Shown: in pieces, positions 31,707 to 40,633 of the stretch
How the letters are laid out: each line of letters begins with the position of its first letter
How positions within the stretch are numbered: the first letter of the stretch is position 1
From: Nostoc linckia z4
GTDB taxonomy: Bacteria > Cyanobacteriota > Cyanobacteriia > Cyanobacteriales > Nostocaceae
NCBI RefSeq assembly: GCF_002608075.1
Contig: NZ_LAHA01000006.1
Location: forward strand, 148,785 to 212,784
Reading direction: 5' to 3'
Length of the DNA stretch: 64,000 nucleotides
Translations under genes and position numbers: made by a program
Notes under the pieces: generated by a model
Told to the model about the DNA's origin: nothing
Seen by the model: only the letters and a program-made list of their open reading frames with translations
Databases searched by the model: none

Positions 31707-32408
31707 ATGATGGTTCAAGATGAAGTTACATACACCCTTACAGCTATCAACAATTCCACCAATTCAACTAACATTTGTGTTTTTCAGCAAGACCCAAATA
31801 TTGGAGTTTCTAATGTATGCTCTTTAGCATGGTTTTCAAAATATGCTTATCAAGGTACAACAGTTAATTTTAGTTGGAAATTAAATTATAACTTTGTCTG
31901 GTCTGTAACAGGTGAGTTGAAGCCAGGAATACCGTTTAATGCAACCCAGGCTCCTGTGGCCGGATTGCAAAATAACAACCAGATTTCATTGGACTATGAC
32001 CCAATTCATGATGCTTATTTCTTCACTCCCTCCTCTCCAATTACAGCACCGCCATCAGGCATACTTCGTATCTTGGAAACTGACAACATCCCTCTTAAGA
32101 AAGCATCTGTAGGTATTGGTATGGATGGAAAGGGCACGTTTGTTGTAGAAGCTCAACCTAACTTGACATTGAACTTTACCCCTCACCCCAAATATTATAT
32201 TCTTGCTGGTAATTTCACACAGGGTCAGGTATTGGACATTTCAGAAACGACTGCCGCTCTAGAAGTGTCGTTTGATAAAGTTTATCAAATGACAGCAATT
32301 TTGAATGAAGATAATATTTGGAGTATCAAATCAACTCTTGAGGTAAATAAGCGATTTCTTGAATTAAGGAAGACTAACCATCATGTGAAATGGGGATCGC
32401 TCTACTGA
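31707..32408 (+). CDS. RhiA-like protein
   Basis: The 233-residue protein begins MMVQDEVTYTLTAINNST. The blocks NICVFQQDPNIGVSNVCSLAWFSK, YNFVWSVTGEL and KASVGIGMDGKGTFVVEAQP, then TPHPKYYILAGNFTQGQVLDIS, match my recollection of the RhiA (rhizosphere-expressed) family first seen in Rhizobium leguminosarum, which includes many bacterial proteins of unknown function. The protein is beta-rich with no signal peptide. An AGAGGT ribosome site lies ten bases before the ATG. It follows the Cys-rich gene on the same strand, and a strong hairpin follows it. The family assignment is from memory; the biochemical role is unknown. Confidence 0.65.
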   Translation: MMVQDEVTYTLTAINNSTNSTNICVFQQDPNIGVSNVCSLAWFSKYAYQGTTVNFSWKLNYNFVWSVTGELKPGIPFNATQAPVAGLQNNNQISLDYDPIHDAYFFTPSSPITAPPSGILRILETDNIPLKKASVGIGMDGKGTFVVEAQPNLTLNFTPHPKYYILAGNFTQGQVLDISETTAALEVSFDKVYQMTAILNEDNIWSIKSTLEVNKRFLELRKTNHHVKWGSLY

Positions 32409-32454
32409 AGGAAATTACTTTTGGTTTAAAAAACTAGCCTCTTCATTTTCTATC

Positions 32455-32491
32455 TGGTGTTGCTGATTCAATGTATGAATCAGTAACACCA
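32455..32491 (+). terminator. Hairpin after the RhiA-like gene
   Basis: TGGTGTTGCTGATTCA (32455-32470) pairs with TGAATCAGTAACACCA (32476-32491), one mismatch, five-base loop. There is no long T run after it, so it may be a terminator of the unusual kind or a repeat. Confidence 0.55.
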
Positions 32492-32495
32492 AATT

Positions 32496-32636
32496 GAATA
32501 TGACCCAACTTTAAAACAGCGAGTCATAAATGCTATTAAAGAAGGTGGTTTAGCTGCTTTTGAGAAAGCGATTGATAACCCCGCAGGCGCTTTTATTGTA
32601 GGAGCTATCAAAGGTTGGCAGGAAGTAGAAACTTAG
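32496..32636 (+). pseudogene. C-terminal fragment of a protein ending AIKGWQEVET
   Basis: An open frame without a start codon reads EYDPTLKQRVINAIKEGGLA followed by AFEKAIDNPAGAFIVGAIKGWQEVET and a TAG stop at 32634-32636. This looks like the C-terminal helical segment of a known type of cyanobacterial repeat or effector-associated protein. The upstream part is missing: the frame is blocked by a TAA at 32484 within the hairpin. It is therefore a gene remnant. Confidence 0.6.
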
Positions 32637-32677
32637 TAATTATCCCACCCATTTATTTAACCTAGTATCAACAATCG

Positions 32678-33190
32678 CTACTGCTGTAAATATTTTTCAT
32701 AACCGAGTTCTTCTAGTTTGGCTTGCTTAGCGAGTACTGATTCAGATAAAGTTTGGCGATATTGTTGGACTTTTGCCAGCAATTGTGGTTGTGCTGTGGC
32801 GAGTATTTGTACTGCTAAAAGTCCAGCATTTTTGGCATTACCGATGGCCACTGTTGCTACGGGAATACCAGCAGGCATTTGTACTATTGAATACAAAGAA
32901 TCCAAACCTTGCAAGTTACGGGTAGCTACAGGAACACCGATGACAGGAAGAGGAGTTAAAGAAGCTACCATTCCAGGTAGATGAGCCGCACCACCAGCAC
33001 CAGCAATAATTACTTTAATACCGCGTTGGTGTGCGAGTTTAGCATATTCCACCATACGTTCTGGGGTACGATGAGCCGAAACTATCGCCACTTCAGTTTC
33101 AACACCAAATTCCTCACAAACTGCGATCGCATCTTTCATGGTGGGCAAATCAGAATCACTGCCCATGATAATACCTACTAAAGGAGTCAT
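32678..33190 (-). CDS. purE: N5-carboxyaminoimidazole ribonucleotide mutase
   Basis: The enzyme rearranges N5-CAIR to CAIR in purine synthesis. The 170-residue product from the ATG at 33190 begins [21 protein letters not shown] and has [31 protein letters not shown] and PVIGVPV, which form the catalytic site. An in-frame ATG at 33202 and a longer frame from 33244 are possible, but the extra N-terminal residues (MPHAQCP) are translations of intergenic repeats. It is divergent from nagA. The product of PurE is the substrate of PurC (766-1503). Confidence 0.94.
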   Translation of the reverse strand: MTPLVGIIMGSDSDLPTMKDAIAVCEEFGVETEVAIVSAHRTPERMVEYAKLAHQRGIKVIIAGAGGAAHLPGMVASLTPLPVIGVPVATRNLQGLDSLYSIVQMPAGIPVATVAIGNAKNAGLLAVQILATAQPQLLAKVQQYRQTLSESVLAKQAKLEELGYEKYLQQ

Positions 33191-33194
33191 AGAA

Positions 33195-33422
33195 TTAGTC
33201 ATTAGTTGTTGGGCATGGGGCATGGGGCATTGGGCATGGGGCATTGGGAGTGTTGACTGTTGACTGAGGAATTATTCTCCTTGTCCCCTTGTCTCCCTTG
33301 TCTCTCCGAAGTTCTGATGCCTGCGGCAACCCCTTCGGTGTACACCGGAAGCCGGCGCTCAGACTTCTCTCCTCATCTCCCCAGTCCCTTTTACAATCAG
33401 ATTTAGCTATATTCTCGCGGAT
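33195..33422. repeat. Repeats between purE and nagA
   Basis: GGGCATGG and GGGCATT units repeat near 33210-33248, followed by a GTTGACTGTTGACTG tract and a palindrome-like repeat with arms GAAGTTCTGA (33309-33318) and TCAGACTTC (33359-33367). The shared promoter region for the two divergent genes lies among them. Confidence 0.55.
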
Positions 33423-34601
33423 GTGATGACTCAAGCAATACAAAGTGCCCTAAAAATTATCAATGCTAGAGTGCCCACTTACAAAGATTTGCAAATGCTC
33501 TTGATTAATCAACAGGGAATAATTGAGCAAATCTTACCAATGAATACTTCAGAGGCGCACAGCTCTACGCCCCTACTAAATGTAGCAGGTGATTGGATTT
33601 CTGTTGGCGGCGTTGATTTACAAATTAACGGTGCTTTGGGATTGGCATTTCCTGATTTGAAGAATGAAAACGCTCATCTGTTGGAAAAAATAACGCAATA
33701 TTTGTGGAATGTAGGAGTAGATGGATTTTTACCAACACTTGTCACAACTTCGGTGGAAAATATTCAGCGATCGCTTGCAGTCATCGCTAATTTTATTGAA
33801 AAATCCAGTTTGGGGGCAAAGTCATCCGCCAAAATTCTCGGAGTACATCTAGAAGGGCCATTTTTGAATTTCCAGAAACGTGGCGCACACCCACAAGAGT
33901 ATCTCTTACCCCTCACCATTGAAGAGGTAAAGCGGGTTTTGGGAGATTATGCCTCTTTTGTCAAAGTTATCACCTTAGCACCGGAATTAGATCCTAGTGG
34001 TGAAGTTATTCCATATTTGCGTTCTTTGGGAATTACCGTTAGTTTAGGACATTCCCAGGCGACGGCAACGGAAGCGCAACGTGCCTTTGAACTAGGCGCA
34101 ACGATGGTAACCCACGCCTTTAATGCTATGCCACCACTACATCATCGCCAACCTGGGTTACTAGGGGCAGCAATTACTCATCCTAATGTTATGTGTGGTT
34201 TTATTGCCGATGGAGAGCATGTTTCACCCATTATGCTGCAAATTTTACTGCGCGCCAGCGATGGAGAAAAAGGGCTGTTTCTGGTGAGCGATGCCCTTGC
34301 ACCTCTGGGATTACCCGATGGGGTATATCCTTGGGACAGCCGACAAATTGAAGTCAAAAATGGTACAGCACGACTACCAGACGGCACATTATCAGGAACG
34401 ACTTTACCGTTATTAGTGGGAGTCGAGAATTTGTTAAAGTGGGGAATTTGCGATGTAGAAAGTGCGATTTTATTAGCTACCAATGCACCTAGAAAAGCAA
34501 TTGGTTTACCAGGAATTGCCCCGGCTCAAACCGCCAATTTATTACGCTGGCATTGGGACGAACAAACAAAGAAACTATCTTGGCAACGATTATCAAAATA
34601 A
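33423..34601 (+). CDS. nagA: N-acetylglucosamine-6-phosphate deacetylase
   Basis: The enzyme removes acetate from N-acetylglucosamine-6-phosphate, feeding amino-sugar recycling. The 392-residue product is an amidohydrolase barrel: metal Glu in GVHLEGPFLNFQKRG, His in SLGHSQATATEA and THAFNAMPPLHHR, and the catalytic Asp in FLVSDALAPLGLP. The residues and length are those of the family. The start is GTG at 33423 or the next codon ATG at 33426. It is divergent from purE. No nagB or other amino-sugar gene is nearby. Confidence 0.93.
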   Translation: MMTQAIQSALKIINARVPTYKDLQMLLINQQGIIEQILPMNTSEAHSSTPLLNVAGDWISVGGVDLQINGALGLAFPDLKNENAHLLEKITQYLWNVGVDGFLPTLVTTSVENIQRSLAVIANFIEKSSLGAKSSAKILGVHLEGPFLNFQKRGAHPQEYLLPLTIEEVKRVLGDYASFVKVITLAPELDPSGEVIPYLRSLGITVSLGHSQATATEAQRAFELGATMVTHAFNAMPPLHHRQPGLLGAAITHPNVMCGFIADGEHVSPIMLQILLRASDGEKGLFLVSDALAPLGLPDGVYPWDSRQIEVKNGTARLPDGTLSGTTLPLLVGVENLLKWGICDVESAILLATNAPRKAIGLPGIAPAQTANLLRWHWDEQTKKLSWQRLSK

Positions 34602-34700
34602 ACCATGTAATGGGGGCGAACAAATCTTCGCCCCCATTAATATGTTGACGGTTAACAGTCAACCGTCAACCGTCAACAATCAACAAAAATGCCCAACACT

Positions 34701-36413
34701 TTAGTAATGAGTGCCGGTTTTACGATGGTTGATGGCAGTTACAGCATCAGGTTTGAGCAACTTACCTTCATCTACAGTTGCATATACAACCCAGTGGTCG
34801 CCGCATTCCATACGTTGGTTAACTGAGCATTCCAAATATGCCAAAGCGTCGGTAAGAACAGTACAGCCGTTATCTGCAACTGCTGTGCTAAAGTTGGCAA
34901 ATCGGTCTTCTCCAGGGGCAAAAGATTTACGGAAATGCTTTATGTAATCTTGATGATTGCCTTCAGGTAGAATATTTAAGGCAAATTTACCACCAGAATA
35001 CATTAAAGATTCCATTGCTCGATCTTTGGCGATCGCTACAGTAATTCCAGGTGGATTAAAGGTAGCTTGAGAAACCCAAGCGCCTAGCATCCCAGTAGAT
35101 ACTTCTCCTTGCTTTGCTGTCAGCACGCAAACGGAACCAACAATTCGACCCACAGCTTGTTCCACTGGAGTTGCAGCTTGTTGGGGTACGCGCACTTTTT
35201 TCGCCTTTCTCAAGGCTTGGGCAAAATCTGTACCTACTTCTTCACAGAATTTGAGAGTCACATCATCAGGCTTAAATTTCACCTTCAGAGTCTCAAATCC
35301 CAAACGATATCCAGCATCCCGGAGTTTACCTTCAATTAAATCGAATGCTTCGCCACTCCAGCCGTAGGAACCAAACACCCCAGCCAGTTTGCTGTTGTCA
35401 CCACTCGATAACACAATACCTAAAGCAGTATGAATGGGAGTTGGTGCATGACCGCCGATGGTGGGAGAACCGATGATAAAACCATCTGACTCTTGTAAGT
35501 TAATGCGAATTTCATCAGGGGTGGCAAATTCGCAGTTAATTGATTTCACCGCCACTCCGCCTTTGGTCAGTCCCAGGGCGATGGCTTGTGCTAAAGTCGC
35601 TGTGTTTCCGTAAGCCGAAGCATAAAGTAAAGCCACGGAAATTTCGCGATCGTTTTGAGAACGACTCCATTCTCCATAAGCTTTAGTCAGCTGGATTAAG
35701 CCGGTGCGTACTATTGGCCCGTGACCCACAGCATACATTCTCACTTGCAAGTCTGATATTTTCTCCAAAGCCGCTTGCACGTGACGAGCTTGGGGAGCCA
35801 TCAGACAGTTAAAGTAATAACGCTGGTCTTCTTTAAGGGCCTCAGGATTATCGTCAAAGGCTTCATCTCCACAGATATGAGTTGCAAACAACTTATCTGT
35901 GTAGAGAATTTGAGTTTGTTGGTCGTAGGTACAAAGTCCTTCCGGCCAGCGCGGACTAGGAATAGGAAGGAATTTTAAAACATGACCTTTGCCCAAATCC
36001 AGAGTTTCTTTCCCCCGCATCACCAAGACTTGCAAATCCCGGTCTAAGAAAGCAGCACGCAAATTGTTAGCACCAGGAAGAGAACAAACAAAAGTTACCT
36101 GTGGTGCTAATTCTAAAATTGCTTTGAGGGTTGCAACTCGATTGGGATTAAAATGACCTAAGATTACGTAATCTAAACGTGTCAAATCTAAAGTTTGCCG
36201 CAATGCCTCTAAATAAATTTCCGTAAAGCTTTCTGGCGGTGGATCGATGAGTGCGGTTTTATCAGCTTCAATTAAATAGCAATTGGAGGTAGTACCTCTT
36301 TCAAGTGCGTATTCAATTTCAAACCGCAGACGTGACCAACTACGTGCCCTGAGAGCCTTACTATTTGTAGCAATTGGTAAAACTTGTACGTCGCGTGGCT
36401 TGGAATTGATCAT
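34701..36413 (-). CDS. flv1B: Flavodiiron protein of the Flv1 type with a degenerate metal site
   Basis: The 570-residue protein reduces oxygen to water with its partner. The domains are a metallo-beta-lactamase-like core (1-260), flavodoxin (about 265-410; ALLYASAYGNTATLA) and a C-terminal flavin-reductase domain (about 430-570; MLGAWVSQATFNPPGITVAIAKDR), typical of cyanobacterial A-type plus flavin reductase proteins. The iron ligands are not canonical: GHFNPNR stands for HxExDH, and RWPEG has Arg where Flv3 has His. Flv1 and Flv2 types show this. I chose the ATG at 36413; the longer frame to 36518 is repeat-coded. It lies 228 bases after flv3 on the same strand. The adjacent order flv3-flv1 matches Anabaena all0178-all0177 (heterocyst flv3B-flv1B). 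Confidence 0.85.
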   Translation of the reverse strand: MINSKPRDVQVLPIATNSKALRARSWSRLRFEIEYALERGTTSNCYLIEADKTALIDPPPESFTEIYLEALRQTLDLTRLDYVILGHFNPNRVATLKAILELAPQVTFVCSLPGANNLRAAFLDRDLQVLVMRGKETLDLGKGHVLKFLPIPSPRWPEGLCTYDQQTQILYTDKLFATHICGDEAFDDNPEALKEDQRYYFNCLMAPQARHVQAALEKISDLQVRMYAVGHGPIVRTGLIQLTKAYGEWSRSQNDREISVALLYASAYGNTATLAQAIALGLTKGGVAVKSINCEFATPDEIRINLQESDGFIIGSPTIGGHAPTPIHTALGIVLSSGDNSKLAGVFGSYGWSGEAFDLIEGKLRDAGYRLGFETLKVKFKPDDVTLKFCEEVGTDFAQALRKAKKVRVPQQAATPVEQAVGRIVGSVCVLTAKQGEVSTGMLGAWVSQATFNPPGITVAIAKDRAMESLMYSGGKFALNILPEGNHQDYIKHFRKSFAPGEDRFANFSTAVADNGCTVLTDALAYLECSVNQRMECGDHWVVYATVDEGKLLKPDAVTAINHRKTGTHY

Positions 36414-36641
36414 AGTTGTTAAATGTGGGAATTGGGAATTGGGAATTGGGCATTGGGGGAGATGAGGGAGATGGTAACGCCAAAGGGCAAAGGGCAAGGG
36501 GGAAAGGGGAAGGGGCAAAGGGGAAAGGAAAGATCCCTCCTTGTCTTCTCTTACAAAGTTTGGATCAAAGGAGACTTTTGCTCCAACTTTGCGCCTTTCC
36601 CCTTTTCCCTTTTCCCTACCCGGAGGGTTTTGCCCTATTCC

Positions 36642-38360
36642 CTAGTAATAATTTCCAACTTTGCGATGACGAACGGCTGTCAATGCATCGGCTTTGGAAA
36701 CACGACCGTCTTGGACGGTGCAGTATACAATCCAGTGGTCGCTGCACTCCATACTGCTCTGGACTTCACATTCCATGTATGCTAAGGCATCGGTGAGAAT
36801 TGGAGAGCCGTTTTTGGCGGTTTGAGTTTTCACTCCGGCAAATCTGTCAGCACCAGGATGCAAGCGTTTGAGGAAGTGCTTTTTAAGTTCTTGATAGTTG
36901 CCTTCTTCCAACACGTTGAGGACGAAGCGATCGCCTACTTGCATTAACGAATCAATGGCCCGGTCTTTAGCAACGGCAATTGTGAATCCTAATGGTTGCA
37001 AGCTTGCTTGCGATACCCAGGAGGCTAGCATGGCGCTGCTAACGTCACCTTTTTTGGCGGTGACGATGTATAGTCCGTTGCTAATCCGACCCAGGGCTTT
37101 TTCCAGGTTCACATCGATGGATTTGATTTGCTTGATGTTGCGATCGCGCACCAGCAATTGACCCAAGTCTGTACCAGCTTCTTCACACAGTTGGAATGTG
37201 GATGCGGTGGGAGCTTCTCTAATGCGAATGGCCGGGAAGGCTTCTTTGACACCCAGGTCGATGAATTTTCTCCGCAGTGTATCAATGGGTTCATCATCTC
37301 CGCCATAGCATTCAAATAGCCCAACCACTTGCTTGTTGCGAATTACGGCTAATAGGGAACTGATGCTAGCTTGGGCGGCGGCGCTGGTGCTTGGTGGCAT
37401 ACCAATAATGATGCCAGAGGCTCTACCAGCTAGCTCTTGAATTTCTTGGCTTTGGGCTGTACTCAGATCTAAGACTTCTACCCCAACTCCTGTTTTCTGA
37501 ATTCCCTCGGCAATTGCATGACCAAGGCGTTCAGCATGTCCATAATCTGAAACAAAGAATAAGCCAACTGTTGTTTCTGCTTTAGCTTGTCTTTGGCTCC
37601 AAGTTTCGTAACATCCAGTGAGAACGTCTAGATGGTGATACAGTAATGGGCCGTGACCGTTGGCGATAATATTAATTTTCCCCAATTCACCCATTCTCTT
37701 CATGGCATTCAGCAGAGAACGAGCGTTAGGCCCCATCAAGCAGTCGTAGTAAAATCTAAAGTCAGCTTCGATGGCTTCTAAATCTTCGTCAAAGGTGCGA
37801 TTGTCACAAAAGTGCATCCCAAAGGCATCACAGGTATAGATGATTTGGGTTTTGCGGTCGTAGCTAAAGATTGTGTCCGGCCAGTGCAGATTAGGCGCAC
37901 TCACGAATTCAATTTCGTGTCCTTTGCCAATATCTATGCGATCGCCACTTTTAACAATCCGTTTGGAAAATGGATCGTGTACTAAACCTTCCAAAAATTG
38001 TAATGCAACTTTAGAAGCCAAAACAGTGGCTCTCGGCGCTAACTGAAGCACATCTTCCACCAAGCCGCTATGATCTGGCTCTGTGTGACTAACAATTATG
38101 TAATCTATTGTCTTGGGATTAACAAGACTTTTTAAGGTGTCTAAATACAGCTGGCGAAACTTCTGGTGAGAAGTATCAATTAAAACTGTTTGTTCGCCCC
38201 TAATGAGATATGAATTGTAGGTTGTACCATTTTGCAGTCCGAATTCGATATCGAAGCGATCGCGATCCCAATCAAGAGAGCGAATCGCCGTTGTATTAGG
38301 GGCAATTTCTACAGTTTGTATAGTTAGCCGATGTTGAACGTTCTCTGCGATCGCTACCAT
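36642..38360 (-). CDS. flv3B: Flavodiiron protein of the Flv3 type with a canonical diiron site
   Basis: The 572-residue protein from the ATG at 38360 (MVAIAENVQHRLTIQTVEIAP) has the same three domains as its neighbour. Its metal ligands are complete: SHTEPDH, HWPDTIFS, DAFGMHFCDN and NGHGPLLY. It is expected to carry a diiron centre, FMN and a flavin reductase, and to work with flv1 as a heteromer that uses NAD(P)H or reduced ferredoxin to remove oxygen. In heterocysts this protects nitrogenase, if the 1B/3B assignment holds; a vegetative flv1A/flv3A pair is the alternative. A frame starting at 38453 adds 31 non-conserved residues. Confidence 0.86.
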   Translation of the reverse strand: MVAIAENVQHRLTIQTVEIAPNTTAIRSLDWDRDRFDIEFGLQNGTTYNSYLIRGEQTVLIDTSHQKFRQLYLDTLKSLVNPKTIDYIIVSHTEPDHSGLVEDVLQLAPRATVLASKVALQFLEGLVHDPFSKRIVKSGDRIDIGKGHEIEFVSAPNLHWPDTIFSYDRKTQIIYTCDAFGMHFCDNRTFDEDLEAIEADFRFYYDCLMGPNARSLLNAMKRMGELGKINIIANGHGPLLYHHLDVLTGCYETWSQRQAKAETTVGLFFVSDYGHAERLGHAIAEGIQKTGVGVEVLDLSTAQSQEIQELAGRASGIIIGMPPSTSAAAQASISSLLAVIRNKQVVGLFECYGGDDEPIDTLRRKFIDLGVKEAFPAIRIREAPTASTFQLCEEAGTDLGQLLVRDRNIKQIKSIDVNLEKALGRISNGLYIVTAKKGDVSSAMLASWVSQASLQPLGFTIAVAKDRAIDSLMQVGDRFVLNVLEEGNYQELKKHFLKRLHPGADRFAGVKTQTAKNGSPILTDALAYMECEVQSSMECSDHWIVYCTVQDGRVSKADALTAVRHRKVGNYY

Positions 38361-38815
38361 TATCCGTCTCCGAGCGCAAATTTTTAGATTTCTTCTGCCC
38401 CCATTATCTCTATTAATTTTTTTGAAAGTTGTAATAAATATCAGTTTTTGCAATTTTTAACTTGTATTAATTATTGCTATTTTTTAGCATTTTTTTTAAC
38501 TCAAAAAATCTACTAAATACTAATTTATATCTTCTTATTTACTGAGTATCTGTTTTTGCTAATTCTCAAATAACTGATAGTTATAAAATATCATGTGCAT
38601 CATATTTTTGAAAGATAATAATCGAAAATTATCCCAGATATCCAAAATTTAAATGAATCTAAAATTTATTTATATGATTAAATTTGAGGTTACTCTAAGA
38701 TAAATTTAGAATCCTCTTGTTTCTGAATTTAATCGACTATTAAACTTATAAATTGCGCGCTCGCTTATTAAATTCATTGACTATTGACGATGAATTTTTA
38801 ATACTCAGCAATATA

Positions 38816-39027
38816 CAGTGGATTCAATACTGCTTGCTTTGTGCATTTTCAACTCTGAATTTGGTTTTGGGAAAAGGTGAGCCAGCGCGGTCTTGGGGGT
38901 TTCCCCCATGAGCGACTGGCGTTAGCGTCAGCGTTAGCGACGAAGGAGCGTCACCCCGAAGGGGTTAAAGGGTAAAGGTTTTTTCTTTCCACTTTTCCCC
39001 AAAACCCGACAAGTATTGATAGTGGAT
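38816..39027. mobile_element. Non-autonomous mobile element (MITE-like), copy 2, with imperfect target duplication
   Basis: The element occupies 38824-39019, in the opposite orientation to the copy at 9049-9221. It starts TCAATACT and ends AGTATTGA. The flanks are CAGTGGAT (38816-38823) and TAGTGGAT (39020-39027), identical in seven of eight bases. The body matches copy 1 closely except for about 35 extra bases (a GCGTTAGCGTCAGCGTTAGC block, 38929-38948 onwards) absent from copy 1. Confidence 0.87.
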
Positions 39028-39120
39028 TACATTGCTTAAGAGGGTTGTAGCAACTGTCACTCAACACCTAACATCAAAGCAGATGTAAGTTAAATATGTA
39101 ATGGCTTAACTAAATAAAAA

Positions 39121-39156
39121 AGTAAGAAAAGTAAGAAAAGTAAGAAAAGTAAGAAA
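39121..39156. repeat. Four perfect copies of a 9-base repeat
   Basis: AGTAAGAAA is repeated four times in tandem in a gene-free region. Confidence 0.9.
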
Positions 39157-39959
39157 AATTGTGAGAGATTTTTGATAATCATCACCTAGTAAGGAAACAG
39201 CAGTATTTTTTTCAATGGATATTACATATTTTGTTTTCTCAAGGGAAAATATTGATACTAGAATGTAAAAATTATGTAAACTAGAGGAAGCAAGTATCTT
39301 TTCGGAGATAATCAAAACTAATTACCTCAAACCAGTAGAATAAAAAACTGAGACTATAGATTCATTTTTCTGTTCATCCATCTAATTCTCAAATGGCAGC
39401 AAAATTTTTTTAAAGTTTCGATAAAATACCTGTAAGAATACAAAGGATTGAAAAAGACTAATGATACATTTTTATAGGATTGACATTGGGTATTAATCAA
39501 GATAAAACCAAAAAAATGGCTTTATAGCTATTAGTTACGGTATCTGATTATGCAAAAAATATACTTATACAGGTGGAGGCTCTATTGTTAAAGATGCCTA
39601 ATTTTCCCTGTGAATTTACGATTTTTAAAATGTTCTGAAGCCGAGAGGTTGTGTGTAGAAGCCATCAAAATAGACTACGGTAGCATTAATACTTATTTTT
39701 GAATTTATATGTATTATTTGCATGTGTGCCGTCTCAATTGAAAGGTCTGATATAGATGTAAAAATGCCAAATATTGACTGTGCCAATTTTAGATTTTAGA
39801 TTGCTGATTTTAGATTTTTTTAGTTTATGCCCCGTCCCTAGTGGTCGCAACAAATCCAAAATCAAAAATTTAAAATCCTCAAACCCTGCACCCTAGTGGC
39901 CGGGGTCAATCCAAAATCCAAAATCCAAAATTCTTTGACTGTGTGAAAGGTTCTTGTTT

Positions 39960-40406
39960 ATGGGATGCCGATTGAAAGTTTTTCTCACTGAAGAAGAAAA
40001 GCAGACTTTAGAAGAGTTAAGAAAAGCTAAAGATATTCCTCAACGTACAAAGGATCGTGCCCAAGTTTTATTATTGAATGCTCGTGGCTTAAAAAATGAG
40101 GAAATTGCTAAAGGCTTGAACTGGGCGATTTCAACAGTACGCCAAACCCTCCATCGCTGGAAAAAGTCGGGGTTAGCAGGCTTATGGGATGCACCTGGAC
40201 GAGGAGGAAAACCCCGATATTCGGAATCAGATTTGATTTATCTAGAAAACTGCTTAACTCATGAAGCAAAGGCTTATAATTCTAAAGAGTTAGCACAAAA
40301 ACTCGCATCTGAGCGTCAAGTAAATTTAAGTGCAGATCGGCTACGGCGGGTACTGAAAAAAAGGCAAAGAAAGTTTGACAATTTACCCGTACCACTCCAG
40401 AAGTAG
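39960..40406 (+). CDS. IS630-type transposase N-terminal (helix-turn-helix) fragment
   Basis: The 148-residue product from the ATG at 39960 reads MGCRLKVFLTEEEKQTLEEL and has the HTH of IS630/Tc1-like transposases: RAQVLLLNARGLKNEEIAKGL, WAISTVRQTLHRWKKSGLAG and GRGGKPRYSESD, then a winged-helix-like linker KELAQKLASERQVNLSADRL. The frame stops at 40406 exactly where the catalytic DDE domain would begin (after VLKKRQRKF). It is a truncated transposase or a domesticated DNA-binding protein. IS630 elements commonly split ORF1/ORF2 by frameshift, but no DDE ORF follows. Confidence 0.75.
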   Translation: MGCRLKVFLTEEEKQTLEELRKAKDIPQRTKDRAQVLLLNARGLKNEEIAKGLNWAISTVRQTLHRWKKSGLAGLWDAPGRGGKPRYSESDLIYLENCLTHEAKAYNSKELAQKLASERQVNLSADRLRRVLKKRQRKFDNLPVPLQK

Positions 40407-40633
40407 AATAATTAAAGCGTTGACTGTTGACGGTTCACAATTAACAGTCAACAGTAAACAGTCTTCTATTAAATATTTTTTACTTGGAAATCCTTGAATG
40501 AAAAAGGTTTGAGGTGTTTACGTCTGTTTCCTCTTTTTTGAGTCACGTAAAAAACTGACTTATAACTGAGTTTTTGAGGAACGCAGAAAACAAACTGTAT
40601 AATCTGAGCATCTTGCCGTTCAAAAACCTAGCT

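Larger units (their letters stand above)
38461..39953. other. Gene-free region of about 1.5 kb upstream of flv3
   Basis: It contains the MITE copy 2 (38824-39019), a nonamer repeat (39121-39156) and, near 39800-39935, ATTTTAGATTTT/AATCCAAAATCC tracts that often occur in intergenic DNA of this genome. The remainder is very AT-rich. The flv3 promoter should be among the first 300 bases. No gene is seen. Confidence 0.6.

Noticed and set aside
36414..36518. N-terminal extension of flv1 up to 36518
   Set aside because: The extra residues (MPLPLSPLPF) come from intergenic repeats; the ATG at 36413 matches the family start.
36416..36796. Plus-strand frames near the end of flv3
   Set aside because: They are translations of GGGAATTG and GGGCAAAGG repeats and the antisense of flv3.
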